Source of the DNA: Tritrichomonas foetus
Lineage: Eukaryota; Parabasalia; Tritrichomonadida; Tritrichomonadidae
Direction of reading: 5' to 3'
Assembly (NCBI GenBank): GCA_001839685.1
Contig: MLAK01000736.1
Span: 2,733-66,732 of the forward strand
DNA: 64,000 nt
Shown: in pieces, positions 9,845-19,490 of the stretch
Position numbering within the stretch: position 1 is the stretch's first letter
How the letters are laid out: each line of letters opens with the position of its first letter
The notes under the pieces: model-generated
The model's input: the letters and a program-made list of their open reading frames with translations, nothing else
Database searches by the model: none
Told to the model about the DNA's origin: nothing
Made by a program: the position numbers and the translations under genes

Positions 9845-10212
9845 ATGACTTGTGGAGCGAGAAATTTGGAAATTAACGCTAATGAAATTTTATGTAGATT
9901 ATTGCCACGAGTAAAATGTCCCAAAATTGATGTCAAAGTTAATGATCTTCTACATTTAGTTTAAATAATGAAATTTTTCATATTCATCATGTCATCAATA
10001 TTTTGAATATTTTAATCACCTGTTCAAATGATTTTCGAAACATCTCACTTCTGAAAGATAGCAATCTTTTTCTATTCTTTATTCCAGAAATCAAAGAATA
10101 CAATCCAACATTCTATGAGAAAATAAAGACGAAAATGAATTTAACGATTTTTCATTTTGATGATCAATATAAAGCATTTCAAAAAGGAGAAGACAAAATA
10201 GAAGATTCATAA
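9845..10212 (+). pseudogene. Possible decayed coding fragment (two short frames)
   Basis: A frame from an ATG at 9845 to a stop at 9962-9964 (39 codons) is followed by a second frame with no ATG, open from about 9946 to the stop at 10212. Both have plausible amino-acid composition, but I recognise no family. They directly follow the tandem repeat. They may be remnants of one trichomonad multigene-family member broken by a frameshift, or chance frames. Confidence 0.2.
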
Positions 10213-10309
10213 ATTAAATAGAATTAGAGTGTGAAAAATGGAATACATTTCACATTCGAAAAAACATTTATTCATAAGAAAAAATTTCTAAAATTATTTG
10301 ATCAGATGA

Positions 10310-10420
10310 TCTGAATCATTTCATTGACTTTTTTTCAAAACTTCCATTGTGACCGTCGATTGGATTTTCGCTGATTGTTCTAAATTAGACAAATTTCATC
10401 TCCCGAAAGTTCTACAGCAT
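10310..10420 (-). pseudogene. Relic of an FCF2-like gene
   Basis: Bases 10356-10380 are identical over 25 nt to 20781-20805, which lies inside the FCF2-like gene about 10 kb to the right, and similarity continues on both sides. Read on the minus strand, the fragment gives TNAVEL, then after a frameshift FV, a stop, and FRTISENPIDGHNG. The intact gene reads ANSVEL and FVQFGTISENPIEGQKG. The relic has a net 5-base deletion, a stop in place of the Gln codon, and further substitutions. Only the central part of the Fcf2 domain is detectable. It is a dead partial duplicate, with no start or flanking gene structure. Confidence 0.8.
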
Positions 10421-11115
10421 TTGTTCAACAGTCATTAAAGAGAAGGATTTTATTTAAGTCATAGTATATGAAGGTGTTCCTCAAAATAATGGTTTTCAAT
10501 AAAAGTTTAAAACATTAATCCGATTAGTATTGACCCCCATTCTGAAATATATCCTTCGTGTTTGCAAAGAGAATTAAGAATATTAATGGTTTTCCATGAA
10601 TATTGTTATAATATCTCTCTCATTGACATTCAATAATCTGATTAGCCAAAAACAAAAAAACATACAAAATTGGTCGAAAAAGTAACCAACTTAGCAAAAT
10701 AAGTTTAATAAAGATAAATAATCATTTAAAACACATGTTTCATTATATGATTCTATGAAAGTAATGATATGTCAGAGAAGGGAGAAAAGTTAATATCATC
10801 ATATTGGTACACTATTCCTATTAATATCCATGGCGACTTTTGATCAGCTTTCTTAAAAATGAAAATATCTGTCGCTCTTCTCAATGAGAAGTTCTCAATT
10901 TTCTCCCCATTACTTTCTGCCATACAAATTTCCATAAGGTTCACAAAAAACTTTCACAAAACAATTCAAAATATTCGAAATGCATTTGATCTCCACATGA
11001 TTCAAAGAACACCTAACAGGATTTTGATCGACATTTCACAAAATAATTCAAAGTATCGAACTATTGAAAACTATTCAAAAATTTCAATGTGTATTCAAAT
11101 TGCCAAAATTTGGAA
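10421..11115. other. Intergenic region upstream of the GTPase, with a degenerate direct repeat
   Basis: A roughly 30-bp segment starting TTTCACAAAA at 10952 recurs with a few changes at 11034, 82 bp away. A minus-strand frame at 10753-10935 has no recognisable product. Otherwise AT-rich. Confidence 0.5.
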
Positions 11116-11121
11116 TCATTA
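11116..11121 (+). promoter_or_regulatory. Inr (TCATTA) of the Rab-like gene
   Basis: An exact TCAYTW match with the predicted +1 A at 11118, seven bases before the ATG at 11125. This very short 5' UTR is typical of trichomonads. It also decides the start codon, because the frame would otherwise extend to a GTG at 11089. Confidence 0.75.
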
Positions 11122-11124
11122 AAA

Positions 11125-11721
11125 ATGGATGTTGATGAAGCCTATGGAGAGAGTTCTACGTACAAAATCGTCGTTTTAGGAGATTCTGGTGCCGGAAAGA
11201 CCAGCGTTATATTTCGATACGCCAATGGTCACTTCGACCCTTCGTATGGGACGACCATTGGATCATCTTTTGTTTTAAAGCGCCTCGCCGAATTCGACTC
11301 GAAAAAATCGCTCAAAATATGGGATACAGCCGGACAAGAACGTTACAGGTCGATGGTTCCAATGTACTGTCAAGGTGCGGCTGCGATATTAATCGTATTC
11401 GACTTATCAAACCCAAAGTCAATAGAATCCGTAAACAGTTGGAGCAGCTACGCCATTCAAAGTGTCGATTCGGACATTCCAATTTTCGTTGCCGGCAATA
11501 AATTGGATCTTGTGAATAATGAAGAATCGATCAATGAAATTCTAGATAATTGCTATTTGAAGGACAGAAAAGTGTATCTGGTATCAGCCAAAACAGGACA
11601 AAATATTGAACAGCTGTTTTCGGAAATTGCACATACTTTAATCGGAAACACAAACAAATCTTATGATGAGAGAATTTATCCACTAGCATCAAATGAAGTG
11701 CAAGTTAGGAACTGTTGTTAA
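11125..11721 (+). CDS. Rab-like small GTPase
   Basis: 198 aa. This is a Ras-superfamily GTPase of Rab type that switches between GDP and GTP on membranes. All G motifs are present: GDSGAGKT at 19-26, switch-I TTIG at 43-46, WDTAGQE at 66-72 with the catalytic Gln at 71, GNKLDL near 131 and SAKTG near 163. The C-terminus VRNCC ends in a CC pair, the usual substrate for double geranylgeranylation. The overall pattern is Rab5/Rab-like, but the subfamily is not certain; trichomonads have very large Rab families. The start at 11125 is set by an initiator 7 bases upstream; the upstream extension begins with GTG and is not used. Confidence 0.93.
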   Translation: MDVDEAYGESSTYKIVVLGDSGAGKTSVIFRYANGHFDPSYGTTIGSSFVLKRLAEFDSKKSLKIWDTAGQERYRSMVPMYCQGAAAILIVFDLSNPKSIESVNSWSSYAIQSVDSDIPIFVAGNKLDLVNNEESINEILDNCYLKDRKVYLVSAKTGQNIEQLFSEIAHTLIGNTNKSYDERIYPLASNEVQVRNCC

Positions 11722-12260
11722 TAGAATTACATAATGATGATGAAATATAGTTATAGATTTTATTTTTGTTAAATTTTTGCCTATCCTAACTTTTTTATTC
11801 ATTCTTCTTTGATGGACAAATTCTTATCTGCATTTTAACAAATTTGTTCTCGCTATCACCAATGAAATAATTGGTTTTTTTGTATCAAAATGGAAAAGAG
11901 AAATGCATATGTTATTTTAACCATTCAACAAATGGAAGATAGACACAATGATGAAATCTTTCACATTTTTTGGAGATAAAGCTATTGGAAAAAAAGCACA
12001 AAAATAGCGTTAAACATTCTTTTTTTGGCGATCAACCAAAGCTAAACAATGACAAAATCTTATGTATATAGAGATAAAGAATATCCATAAGTCATCATCT
12101 TAGCAAGTGTGTCTTCATGTAAATAATCATTCATCAAACAAATTACGCAATAGAGAATAAATACAATCATCATTTTAACACTGTTAATTTATATAAACAA
12201 GAGTAAATTAAGAAAGAATTAAGAAAGATCTATATTTAATAAAAAAACAAAATAAAAACA
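11722..12260. other. Intergenic region between convergent genes
   Basis: The 3' flanks of the Rab-like and MON1-like genes meet here. AT-rich with no supportable ORF or RNA gene. Confidence 0.55.
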
Positions 12261-13817
12261 TTAAGAAATTGGACGTGGTCTCACCAAAGATCCAATTTTT
12301 TGTTGTTTGAGATTGTTCACTTTTGGGAGAAGTCTTGGGTTTGGAACATTCACTGAACTTTGGGAATTATTTAATCGTGAAGCTTTCAGCCCTCTAATTC
12401 CAAGTAAATTGTTTCGATCAGAACTGTTTGACTTTTGCATCATTCCAAACGATAATGGAGATGGTCTCAATTTCAAAACATCGATGAAAAGTTGAGAATT
12501 TTCATTATATGCAATTTTTGGTGGAATTGTTCCTAAAAAGATCGAATATATTTCGAAAATATGAAGATTATTTTCATTTGGGAAAGCATCAGCACCAATC
12601 TCCGAATAAGAAATATTATAATCGTCTGAAAAAGGTTGTAATTTAATTCTATTATTTGGAATAATTATTTGTCCATGACTATTAATAAACTTAAGCATGT
12701 AAGAAAATAGAAAATGTGTATCTTTCCACATTAATGTTGTTTGTCCATTCATTAGTGCCTCAAGTGATTTGTTTTTCATTGTTTTGAATAGTTTTTCTGT
12801 GATTTCATGTGATTTTGGATCTGAACTTGTTTCAAATTCCCAGCACTCGCCATTCGTACGACTAACAACGAGAAAATAAACAAGACCTGGAGATGAAAAC
12901 GAAATAGATGCAGGAATCTTTGCAGATTCATCCATAGCGTTTGCAATTAAACCTAAAATATTCATAATTACGTCACGTTTTTCTGATGCACGTGGATCCT
13001 GTGTCACAAAAAGTGCAACATATGGGCTGTTTTTGCCAAGTCTTGTCGATGCAATCGAACATTGTTGTGGAAGACTATTTAGTGATAGAAAACCAGCTCG
13101 ATGTTGAACAGAAGGTGGCGAGAGCTTATTGACATAATTTGGATCAAAATTAACAACATCATGATTCATCTCAATATCATCATCATCATCGTCATTATTA
13201 TGATCAATGCTATTCGGCTCTGGATACTCAATTCTAGCATATAACGATAAAAGGAATATGTCAATGTAGCAAATTGGAGGTGGTCCAGGTCTGACCAATC
13301 TGGCGATAATTTTATTATCCCTGAAAATGATGCATTCGACAAGCTGTAAGTCTGAAGGAACTTTAGATGTTGGAACAACTTCAGATAAACTCCGAGAAGT
13401 TTCCGAAAATGAAGATTCATGAGATATTATTGCGAGTTGAGATTTGAAGTCCGTTTCGGTTAATTTTAAAAAGGCGTCGACATAAGTTGAGAAAATATTC
13501 ACGTGACCAACTGAAATCGTATTTGATGACATAATTTCGGCAAATTTTAAACCAAATAAAAATACGGCGATTTCTCGAATAAGCTGTAAGCGAAATCTTA
13601 AATAATAAACGGATTCATTTGTCCCCGAAATGAAAAATAAAATGTTGCTCCACGAGGAAAAAACTATCGTTCTTTGATTGGTGCGAAAATATTGAAGATT
13701 ACAATTAGTACTTGTATTTAAATATATCACCATGCTTCGAATCGTTTGATCTTCTTGTTGTTGCGTGATTTGTGGATAGAATGTCGATGTTGGCGTAATC
13801 ACGCGAACAATCGTCAT
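12261..13817 (-). CDS. MON1-like protein (Rab7 GEF subunit)
   Basis: 518 aa. MON1 with CCZ1 exchanges nucleotide on Rab7 and drives early-to-late endosome conversion. The sequence fits the three longin domains of the family. The first has QRTIVFSSWSNILFFISGT and RFRLQLIREIAVFLFGLKF (about residues 48-95). The second begins at DLQLVECIIFRDNKIIARLV (about 155). After an acidic loop with six Asp, AGFLSLNSLPQQCSIASTRL and YVALFVTQDPRASEKRDVIM (about 240-290) match the MON1 segment preceding the third domain. The match is on pattern and order rather than on one diagnostic motif, so HPS1/Fuzzy-type relatives remain possible. The C-terminal 70 residues are basic and Ser/Asn-rich. The start is the ATG at 13817, and no good initiator is seen nearby. 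Confidence 0.6.
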   Translation of the reverse strand: MTIVRVITPTSTFYPQITQQQEDQTIRSMVIYLNTSTNCNLQYFRTNQRTIVFSSWSNILFFISGTNESVYYLRFRLQLIREIAVFLFGLKFAEIMSSNTISVGHVNIFSTYVDAFLKLTETDFKSQLAIISHESSFSETSRSLSEVVPTSKVPSDLQLVECIIFRDNKIIARLVRPGPPPICYIDIFLLSLYARIEYPEPNSIDHNNDDDDDDIEMNHDVVNFDPNYVNKLSPPSVQHRAGFLSLNSLPQQCSIASTRLGKNSPYVALFVTQDPRASEKRDVIMNILGLIANAMDESAKIPASISFSSPGLVYFLVVSRTNGECWEFETSSDPKSHEITEKLFKTMKNKSLEALMNGQTTLMWKDTHFLFSYMLKFINSHGQIIIPNNRIKLQPFSDDYNISYSEIGADAFPNENNLHIFEIYSIFLGTIPPKIAYNENSQLFIDVLKLRPSPLSFGMMQKSNSSDRNNLLGIRGLKASRLNNSQSSVNVPNPRLLPKVNNLKQQKIGSLVRPRPIS

Positions 13818-14167
13818 TACATTCTTTTTTCAGATAACATTTCAAATCGACCAAAATTTTAGTCAAATGCAGCAAATTTAATTGGCCTTTGTCAAAAAAC
13901 TATTCAAAAAAAAAAGATAAATAGTATCATCAATCATCTAACTTTAGATGTTTTATTATCAGAATTGGGCTTATTGTTAGATAATCCTGATTATCTTCAA
14001 TAATCATTCAAAAAGAACAAAGAATAGATAGAAATCACGATGGCAAACTTTTGGTCAAGAATCAACTAAAAATTTCATCTTTCGAACCAAAATGAATTTT
14101 TTTATTTATCAGAGCATTTTATTTAGTGGTATTATCAAATGATCAAACTCCAAAAATCCAGAATAAA
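13818..14167. other. Intergenic region
   Basis: Promoter side of the MON1-like gene. AT-rich, with no gene seen. Confidence 0.5.
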
Positions 14168-14801
14168 ATGAAAGAGCCGTTTGATTTAAGTGATTTTGAA
14201 ACAATTTTCTCAAATGATCAATGATGAAAAATCATTTTTCAATTTTCACTCATCGCGAAACGAGGAGAAATATTTGAATCGCTTTTTGATTATATTGAAT
14301 ATCAATTTTTAAATTCATTCTCGATACAAAAATCCTTTTTTATTTAGAAAACAAGTGTTCCATGAATCAAATTTCTACAATTCATACACAGTTATTTTCA
14401 TCATTTTCACATCGACTTCTTTTAGAAGTTCAACTAAAACAAAAGAAAGTGCGGGTAAAATTTGATGAATTCATTAAAAATTTTAATATCATTTCATATT
14501 TGACACAGCAAACAAAAGGTAATATTGTCACGAATAAAACTATTTCGGTTGAAACATCATCTGTTGATACAGGAAGTATTGAAAATATCTTTAACTATAA
14601 TTTTGATTCTGCTTTTCGATTAAATGATCAATCGAATGGACTTATATATTAACTAACTTCCAGAATTATTGTGTTCATATCGAAAAATATTCTTTTTCAA
14701 TTCCTGGTTCAACTACTCGTTACACTTACAGACATCCTAAATCATGGAACATTGAAGTTTCACATAATAAAACAAACTGGAGTGAAATCTCACCTATTTA
14801 A
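14168..14801 (+). pseudogene. Broken F5/8C (discoidin-like) family gene
   Basis: This is a decayed member of the trichomonad protein family that ends in an F5/8-type C (discoidin-like) domain. The frame at 14362-14652 reads IISYLTQQTKGNIV, then a VETSSVDTGSIENIFNYNFD segment, then NDQSNGLIY, which is the start of that domain. A stop follows, and the domain continues in another frame with RHPKSWNIEVS and KTNWSEIS up to 14801; this RHPKSW-IE-S pattern is the family hallmark. Upstream from 14168, a frame reading LSDFETIFSNDQ with stops may be the remnant of the N-terminal (BTB-like) half. At least one frameshift and several stops are present, so no functional protein is made. Confidence 0.75.
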
Positions 14802-15960
14802 AAGATAATTTCTTGTTGGTTATATACATCAAAAAACATTCTAATGTAATCACAAAATCGAAGGCTTTTTACAGCTGTTTTAGAATCAATTGATTGATAA
14901 ATTAACATTGAAGAAAGACTCATGTGTTCAAGTATATAGTGGATAAAAATCTTCTCTTTTAAAGAGATGATATTCATTTCGATTCAATATTTGGTTTTCA
15001 GTTCGTCTGTCGAAATCAATTGATTTGAAATAGAAGTGACAAATCATGAATAAAAATATATAAATAATAAAAAAGATTCATTTTTGATATATCGGTGAAA
15101 ATGGTCAAAAGACTTTTCAAGATACTTAATTTTTAATTCAACAGGATTCTTTCCAATTTTTAATGATTCTTTTGTATTGAAGATTTTTAACTTATTTTGA
15201 TCAATGTTTGTTAAAATATTCTTTTGCAATATTGATTACAATTCTCAATAATAATAATAAAAAAAAAACGAAAAAAGTTCATGCAACAAGATTATGTTTA
15301 TTTATTTTCTTTTATCATATTTAATCGAAGAAGGGGCGCAGAATTCTTAATTTTTATTAATATAACTTTATCTAGACATGTGATATGAAATTTCCAACTC
15401 CTCTGTCTGAAGAGTGAAATGGATTATTCCACTGAAAAACAATATATTCTCTTGATTTGATCATGATGAGAGAAATAACAATATTAGAAATAAATTATTC
15501 AAAAATTCAGAACATATTCGTCTGTATATATTGGATTATTCTACTGAAAAACAAATTAATATAAAGAAAACTATTCACAGCAATACAGGAATAAGTAATG
15601 AATAATCGATTTGACGATGGTATTTTCAAAAAATAAAATATTATTCCTCAAATCTAACATCAAAAAATCATCTAAAATATATAATTTCATTGAAATAACA
15701 ATGTTTTAATAATTGAAATTCTCAGTTAACTCATATCACCATACACAGAAAATTGAATGCCTATGTTTTCAATTCATAGAAAAAATACAAGATTTTATTA
15801 AGCTCAGAAAAATAAAAAATTTAAAGCATTTTTGAATTTATTGGTTATTTGAAAAGTGGACGATCTGATTCAAAAAAATGTTAAATAAGTAGTTGAAATG
15901 TAATTCTATTCAAATTTTGATTAAAATTCAATAGAATTTCTAGAGATTGAACAAACTCAT
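14802..15960. other. Intergenic region downstream of the pseudogene
   Basis: The first 100 bases may hold the last traces of the discoidin domain (an SKAFYSCFRIN-like reading). A minus-strand 61-codon frame at 15044-15229 has no recognised product. The rest is AT-rich, with the NAGLU promoter at its right end. Confidence 0.45.
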
Positions 15961-15966
15961 TCATTT
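15961..15966 (+). promoter_or_regulatory. Inr (TCATTT) of the NAGLU gene
   Basis: An exact TCAYTW match with the predicted +1 A at 15963, nine bases before the ATG at 15972. Confidence 0.7.
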
Positions 15967-15971
15967 CAAAC

Positions 15972-18167
15972 ATGTTTCTTTTTCTTTTAGCTCACTGCTT
16001 TTGTGCTGTCTACAGTGATGTCCAAGTTCAAGCTGCATACGATGTCATCAACAGACAAGTTCCAGAGTGCGGAATTGCAGAAGGAAAAGTTCAATTAGAA
16101 CGAATAGATCCAAACGCAAATGGATGCCCAGTTTTCGAATATTATTCAAACAAAGGTATTTTATATGTCCGCGGAAGCTCTGGTGTTGCAATTTGCCATG
16201 GTTTCTACACTTTCATGAAGACATATCATTTCGGTATCATCACATGGGCCGGACGCAACATTAACTGGCCTAAAGACATTCCAGACACAGATCTTTACAG
16301 ACAAGAATCCCCAGTCAAGTTCCACTACAATTACAACGTCGTCACATACGGATATACCCTCTCCTTTTACGACTGGGAGCGCTGGAGGAAGGAAATCGAC
16401 TGGATGGCCCTTCACGGCTTCGACTTCCCATTGATGTACAACGGTTTCGAAGCAATTGGCACGCGCGTTTGGAGACGCTTCAATTTGACCCAAGAAGAAA
16501 TCGACGAGTTCTACGTCGGCCCGGCCTACCTCCCGTGGCAGAGAATGGGCAACATCATCAACCACGATGGTCATATCACAGATGAATATCATAAGGTCAT
16601 GGTTGCTCTTCAAAAAAAGCTTCTTGACGCTCTTTCGGTTCTTGGCATGACCCCGATTTGCCCAGCGTTTGCAGGATTCATCCCACGCGGCATTCTCCGA
16701 TTATATCCTGATGTTAAGTTTTACCGCCTTGCATGGTGCGGCTTCCCAGAAAAGTCCCAGGCTACTCTCCTTTCACCAGAAGAAGACCTCTTCACAAAGA
16801 TCGGTGGAATGTATGTTGAAGAATACGAGAAGGAATTTGGTCCTCAGAAATTCTACATTGCTGACACATTCAATGAAATGAGCATTCCAGCCGAAGGCGA
16901 CCGTTATGAATGGCTTGCATCAATGGGTGAACGTTTATACAAGTCAATTGCTCAAATTAACCCAGATGCTACTTGGGTTATCCAGGGTTGGGCCTTTGCT
17001 AATGAACGCTATGAATGGGACCAAGCCACAACAAAGGCTTTCCTTTCACGCGTTCCAAATGACAAAATGCTCATCCTCGACCTTGCTACAGACTATAACA
17101 AATACCATTTCTATAACGAATTTGGTTGGGACTACTATGATGGTTTCTATGGAAAACAATGGATTTACTCAGTCATCCCTAACATGGGTGGTAAATCTGT
17201 TTTCACAGGTGTTCTCGAATATTATGTAAATGGTCACCTTACTGCCCTTAACTCACCAAACAGAGGTAACATGGTTGGTATTGGTATGGCACCAGAAGGT
17301 TTCGAAAATGATGAACTCCTCTTCGAACTTTATACAGACACAATGTGGAGATCATTCGAAACTAATCTTGATGACTGGCTCCGTAATTACGCTATCAATC
17401 GTTATGGCGCTTATCCAGATGATATTCACTCATCTTGGACTCTTCTCCGTAACTCAGCCTATAACCAATTGGTTGATCAAATTCACTATAACTGGCAATT
17501 CCCACCAGGCACACGCAATGGTAATGCATGCATCAGTGACGACTTCTACGAATGCTGCAAACTCTGGACTTTCGCCAGTGTTAAGACACCAGAGCTTGAA
17601 AAATCCGATCTCTATAAAGCTGATGCAATTGAAGCATCCTGCCACCTCGCTGGTATCACTCTTGAAAAGCTTGCAGCCGGAATGGTTGATGCTTTCAATG
17701 ATGGTGATAAAGACCGCGCTCGCTACTGCTGGACACATTTTGCTTCACTCCTCCTCGACATGGATTATGTCCTTTCTGCACATCCACACTTCAGACTCGA
17801 AGAATGGCTTGACTCCGCTGAGAAAATCGCTGAAGGAAACGAAACCCTCATTGCCCACTACAGAGAAAGTGGAAGGTATCTCATTACAGTCTGGGGACCT
17901 TCCACATATCCACTTTACGACTATGCTGCTCGTATGTGGAACGGACTTTGCAGAGATTACTACTATCACAGGTGGAGGATCTGGTACGAAGACAAGATGG
18001 CCGACAAAGATCCATCTGCTGACGTCAAAGCCTTCGAAGAAAGCTGGGTTGCAGATTCGACACTTTCACGTTCACCAAAGCCAAAGGATGTTGTCAAGGC
18101 TTGCAGACAACTCGTTGATCATGCTGAAGGAATCGACCTTACAAACTGGGAATGGCCAAAAAATTAA
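15972..18167 (+). CDS. NAGLU: Alpha-N-acetylglucosaminidase (GH89), secreted or lysosomal
   Basis: 731 aa, close to the 743 aa of human NAGLU. The enzyme removes terminal alpha-N-acetylglucosamine, for example from heparan sulfate or mucin-type glycans. Residues 1-15 (MFLFLLAHCFCAVYS) are a signal peptide. The family N-terminal domain is followed by the GH89 core with WRKEIDWMALHGFDFPLMYNG, GPAYLPWQRMGNI and WVIQGWAFANE. Both catalytic glutamates are present: E302 in DTFNEM (general acid) and E442 in GMAPEG (nucleophile). The C-terminal helical domain ends normally. GC content and codon use look somewhat richer than in the neighbours, suggesting high expression. For a mucosal parasite, host glycan use is a plausible role, but this is inference. 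TAAATAAA overlaps the stop as a poly(A) signal. Confidence 0.96.
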   Translation: MFLFLLAHCFCAVYSDVQVQAAYDVINRQVPECGIAEGKVQLERIDPNANGCPVFEYYSNKGILYVRGSSGVAICHGFYTFMKTYHFGIITWAGRNINWPKDIPDTDLYRQESPVKFHYNYNVVTYGYTLSFYDWERWRKEIDWMALHGFDFPLMYNGFEAIGTRVWRRFNLTQEEIDEFYVGPAYLPWQRMGNIINHDGHITDEYHKVMVALQKKLLDALSVLGMTPICPAFAGFIPRGILRLYPDVKFYRLAWCGFPEKSQATLLSPEEDLFTKIGGMYVEEYEKEFGPQKFYIADTFNEMSIPAEGDRYEWLASMGERLYKSIAQINPDATWVIQGWAFANERYEWDQATTKAFLSRVPNDKMLILDLATDYNKYHFYNEFGWDYYDGFYGKQWIYSVIPNMGGKSVFTGVLEYYVNGHLTALNSPNRGNMVGIGMAPEGFENDELLFELYTDTMWRSFETNLDDWLRNYAINRYGAYPDDIHSSWTLLRNSAYNQLVDQIHYNWQFPPGTRNGNACISDDFYECCKLWTFASVKTPELEKSDLYKADAIEASCHLAGITLEKLAAGMVDAFNDGDKDRARYCWTHFASLLLDMDYVLSAHPHFRLEEWLDSAEKIAEGNETLIAHYRESGRYLITVWGPSTYPLYDYAARMWNGLCRDYYYHRWRIWYEDKMADKDPSADVKAFEESWVADSTLSRSPKPKDVVKACRQLVDHAEGIDLTNWEWPKN

Positions 18168-18726
18168 ATAAATCATATCTTTAGTTAAAAATCATTCTTT
18201 TAATTGATCAACATCATTCTTTCTCATGCATTTGATTGTGAGGTATCCCTTTTGAAAAGTAGAATTTGAAGTCAAGCCTAAAGAAGGATTTGGAGATAAA
18301 AATTTTTATATAAAACATAGGAACATATGCCGATTATGGTTGGAAGAGGCTTGCTGCTGCCAAAGTAATTTATCTGGTTAGGAAGCCATTCTGTTGAAAC
18401 AGTGTAAATATGTGATTAAGCTTTCTTTTCATTCATTTAAAAAAATTCTTTTAATATAGTATATGTGAATTAATTTAGTTAATTATCCAACGGTATATGT
18501 CAAAGAAGATGATTTTCCAAAATTTTTTTGGCAATCAAAGTTTCTTTTTAAAAAATTTGATCGATAACAACCGTTATTTTGACAAATTCTTTTTATGATG
18601 TGTTCAAAACCGCTGTAACCGATAACTGAAAATTCAATAGAAAATGGTCTTGGTATATGCCGCCGAAATTTGAATAACTTTTGAATGACTGAAACTTTAA
18701 TTGCATAATTTACATCGATTTCGAAC
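18168..18726. other. Myb gene upstream region with Myb-type sites
   Basis: Three matches to the animal Myb consensus YAACKG lie within 240 bp of the Myb start: CAACGG at 18488-18493, TAACGG on the minus strand at 18571-18576, and TAACTG at 18623-18628. An antisense frame of 81 codons (18483-18728) overlaps the Myb ATG; I do not recognise its product. The left part is the 3' flank of NAGLU. Confidence 0.45.
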
Positions 18727-19362
18727 ATGGACGACCCAAATCTTCCAGAAGAACAAGCACCAGGCCAACCAACTGATCTTTCCCAGGCCGCATTACAAGC
18801 CAGTAATGCTGCGCTCACGCATGACTTGCTTTCATTAATTCTTCAGATGCAGAACGGAGCAATCGACTCCAAGTCCTCCGACTTAATTAACAGGGGATCT
18901 TGGAGCCAACAAGAAGATGACCAACTGACGAGCGCTGTTCAACAACTTGGCGCTAAAAAATGGACAGATATTGCAAAATTCGTTCCTTCACGAACAAGCA
19001 AGCAATGCAGGGAAAGATGGTTCAATCGGCTATCTCCAGATTTGAAACACGAGCCTTTCGATCCCGCCGAAGATCAAATTATTATTCAAAAGCAAAAAGA
19101 AATTGGAAATCGCTGGGCAATCATAGCAAGACAGTTACCTGGTCGTAGCCCAAACTCGATCAAGAATAGGTGGTATTCCGGACTGAAAGCGCAGCATGAG
19201 CCATGCGCGCAAATTTCTATCACATCAATGAGTGGCGACCTTATACAAGTCAACCCTCCTCTCCCCACAGACATAATGACAACCGGTCCAGATTTAACAA
19301 TGGGCGGCGTATCAGATCATGACGGAATAAGTTTGAATAACCAATCAAACACAGATTTGTGA
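18727..19362 (+). CDS. R2R3-type Myb DNA-binding protein
   Basis: 211 aa. A transcription regulator with two Myb repeats at about residues 57-157. The first, RGSWSQQEDDQLTSAVQQLG to SKQCRERWFNRL, keeps its three tryptophans. The second, HEPFDPAEDQIIIQKQKEIG to PNSIKNRWYSGL, has the usual replacement of its first Trp by a hydrophobic residue (Phe). The N-terminus is Gln/Ala-rich and the C-terminus (about 160-211) is not conserved. In Trichomonas vaginalis, Myb proteins bind MRE and M3 promoter elements and regulate many genes, so this protein could act on the AACGG-type motifs seen in this window, including those upstream of itself. The protein is short, as is usual for trichomonad Mybs. Confidence 0.95.
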   Translation: MDDPNLPEEQAPGQPTDLSQAALQASNAALTHDLLSLILQMQNGAIDSKSSDLINRGSWSQQEDDQLTSAVQQLGAKKWTDIAKFVPSRTSKQCRERWFNRLSPDLKHEPFDPAEDQIIIQKQKEIGNRWAIIARQLPGRSPNSIKNRWYSGLKAQHEPCAQISITSMSGDLIQVNPPLPTDIMTTGPDLTMGGVSDHDGISLNNQSNTDL

Positions 19363-19490
19363 GTTTATTTGAAATAGGTGAAAAAATTGAGAAGCTTTTG
19401 ATCGATTTTCCACAGAAATTAGAGAAAATAAAAAAAAAGAAATGTGAGTATAAATCAATCAAAAATAATCAATTGAAATATAAAATGAAG
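19363..19490. other. 3' flank of the Myb gene
   Basis: A/T-rich 3' sequence with an A-rich stretch at about 19427-19443. A short frame at 19359-19550 has low-complexity Lys-rich composition and is not credible as a gene. Confidence 0.4.

Noticed and set aside
14652..14663. ACTAACTTCCAG in the F5/8C relic, resembling the trichomonad 3' splice signal ACTAACACACAG
   Set aside because: Only nine of twelve positions match, and no GTAYGT 5' splice site lies upstream at a useful distance. The region already has stops and frame breaks typical of decay.
17230..18171. Plus-strand 313-codon frame inside NAGLU
   Set aside because: It overlaps the NAGLU coding region in another frame, and NAGLU has strong catalytic-motif support.
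18483..18728. Minus-strand 81-codon frame overlapping the Myb ATG
   Set aside because: It has a true ATG, but no recognised domain and no initiator on that strand, and it lies across the Myb promoter. Chance is the simplest explanation.
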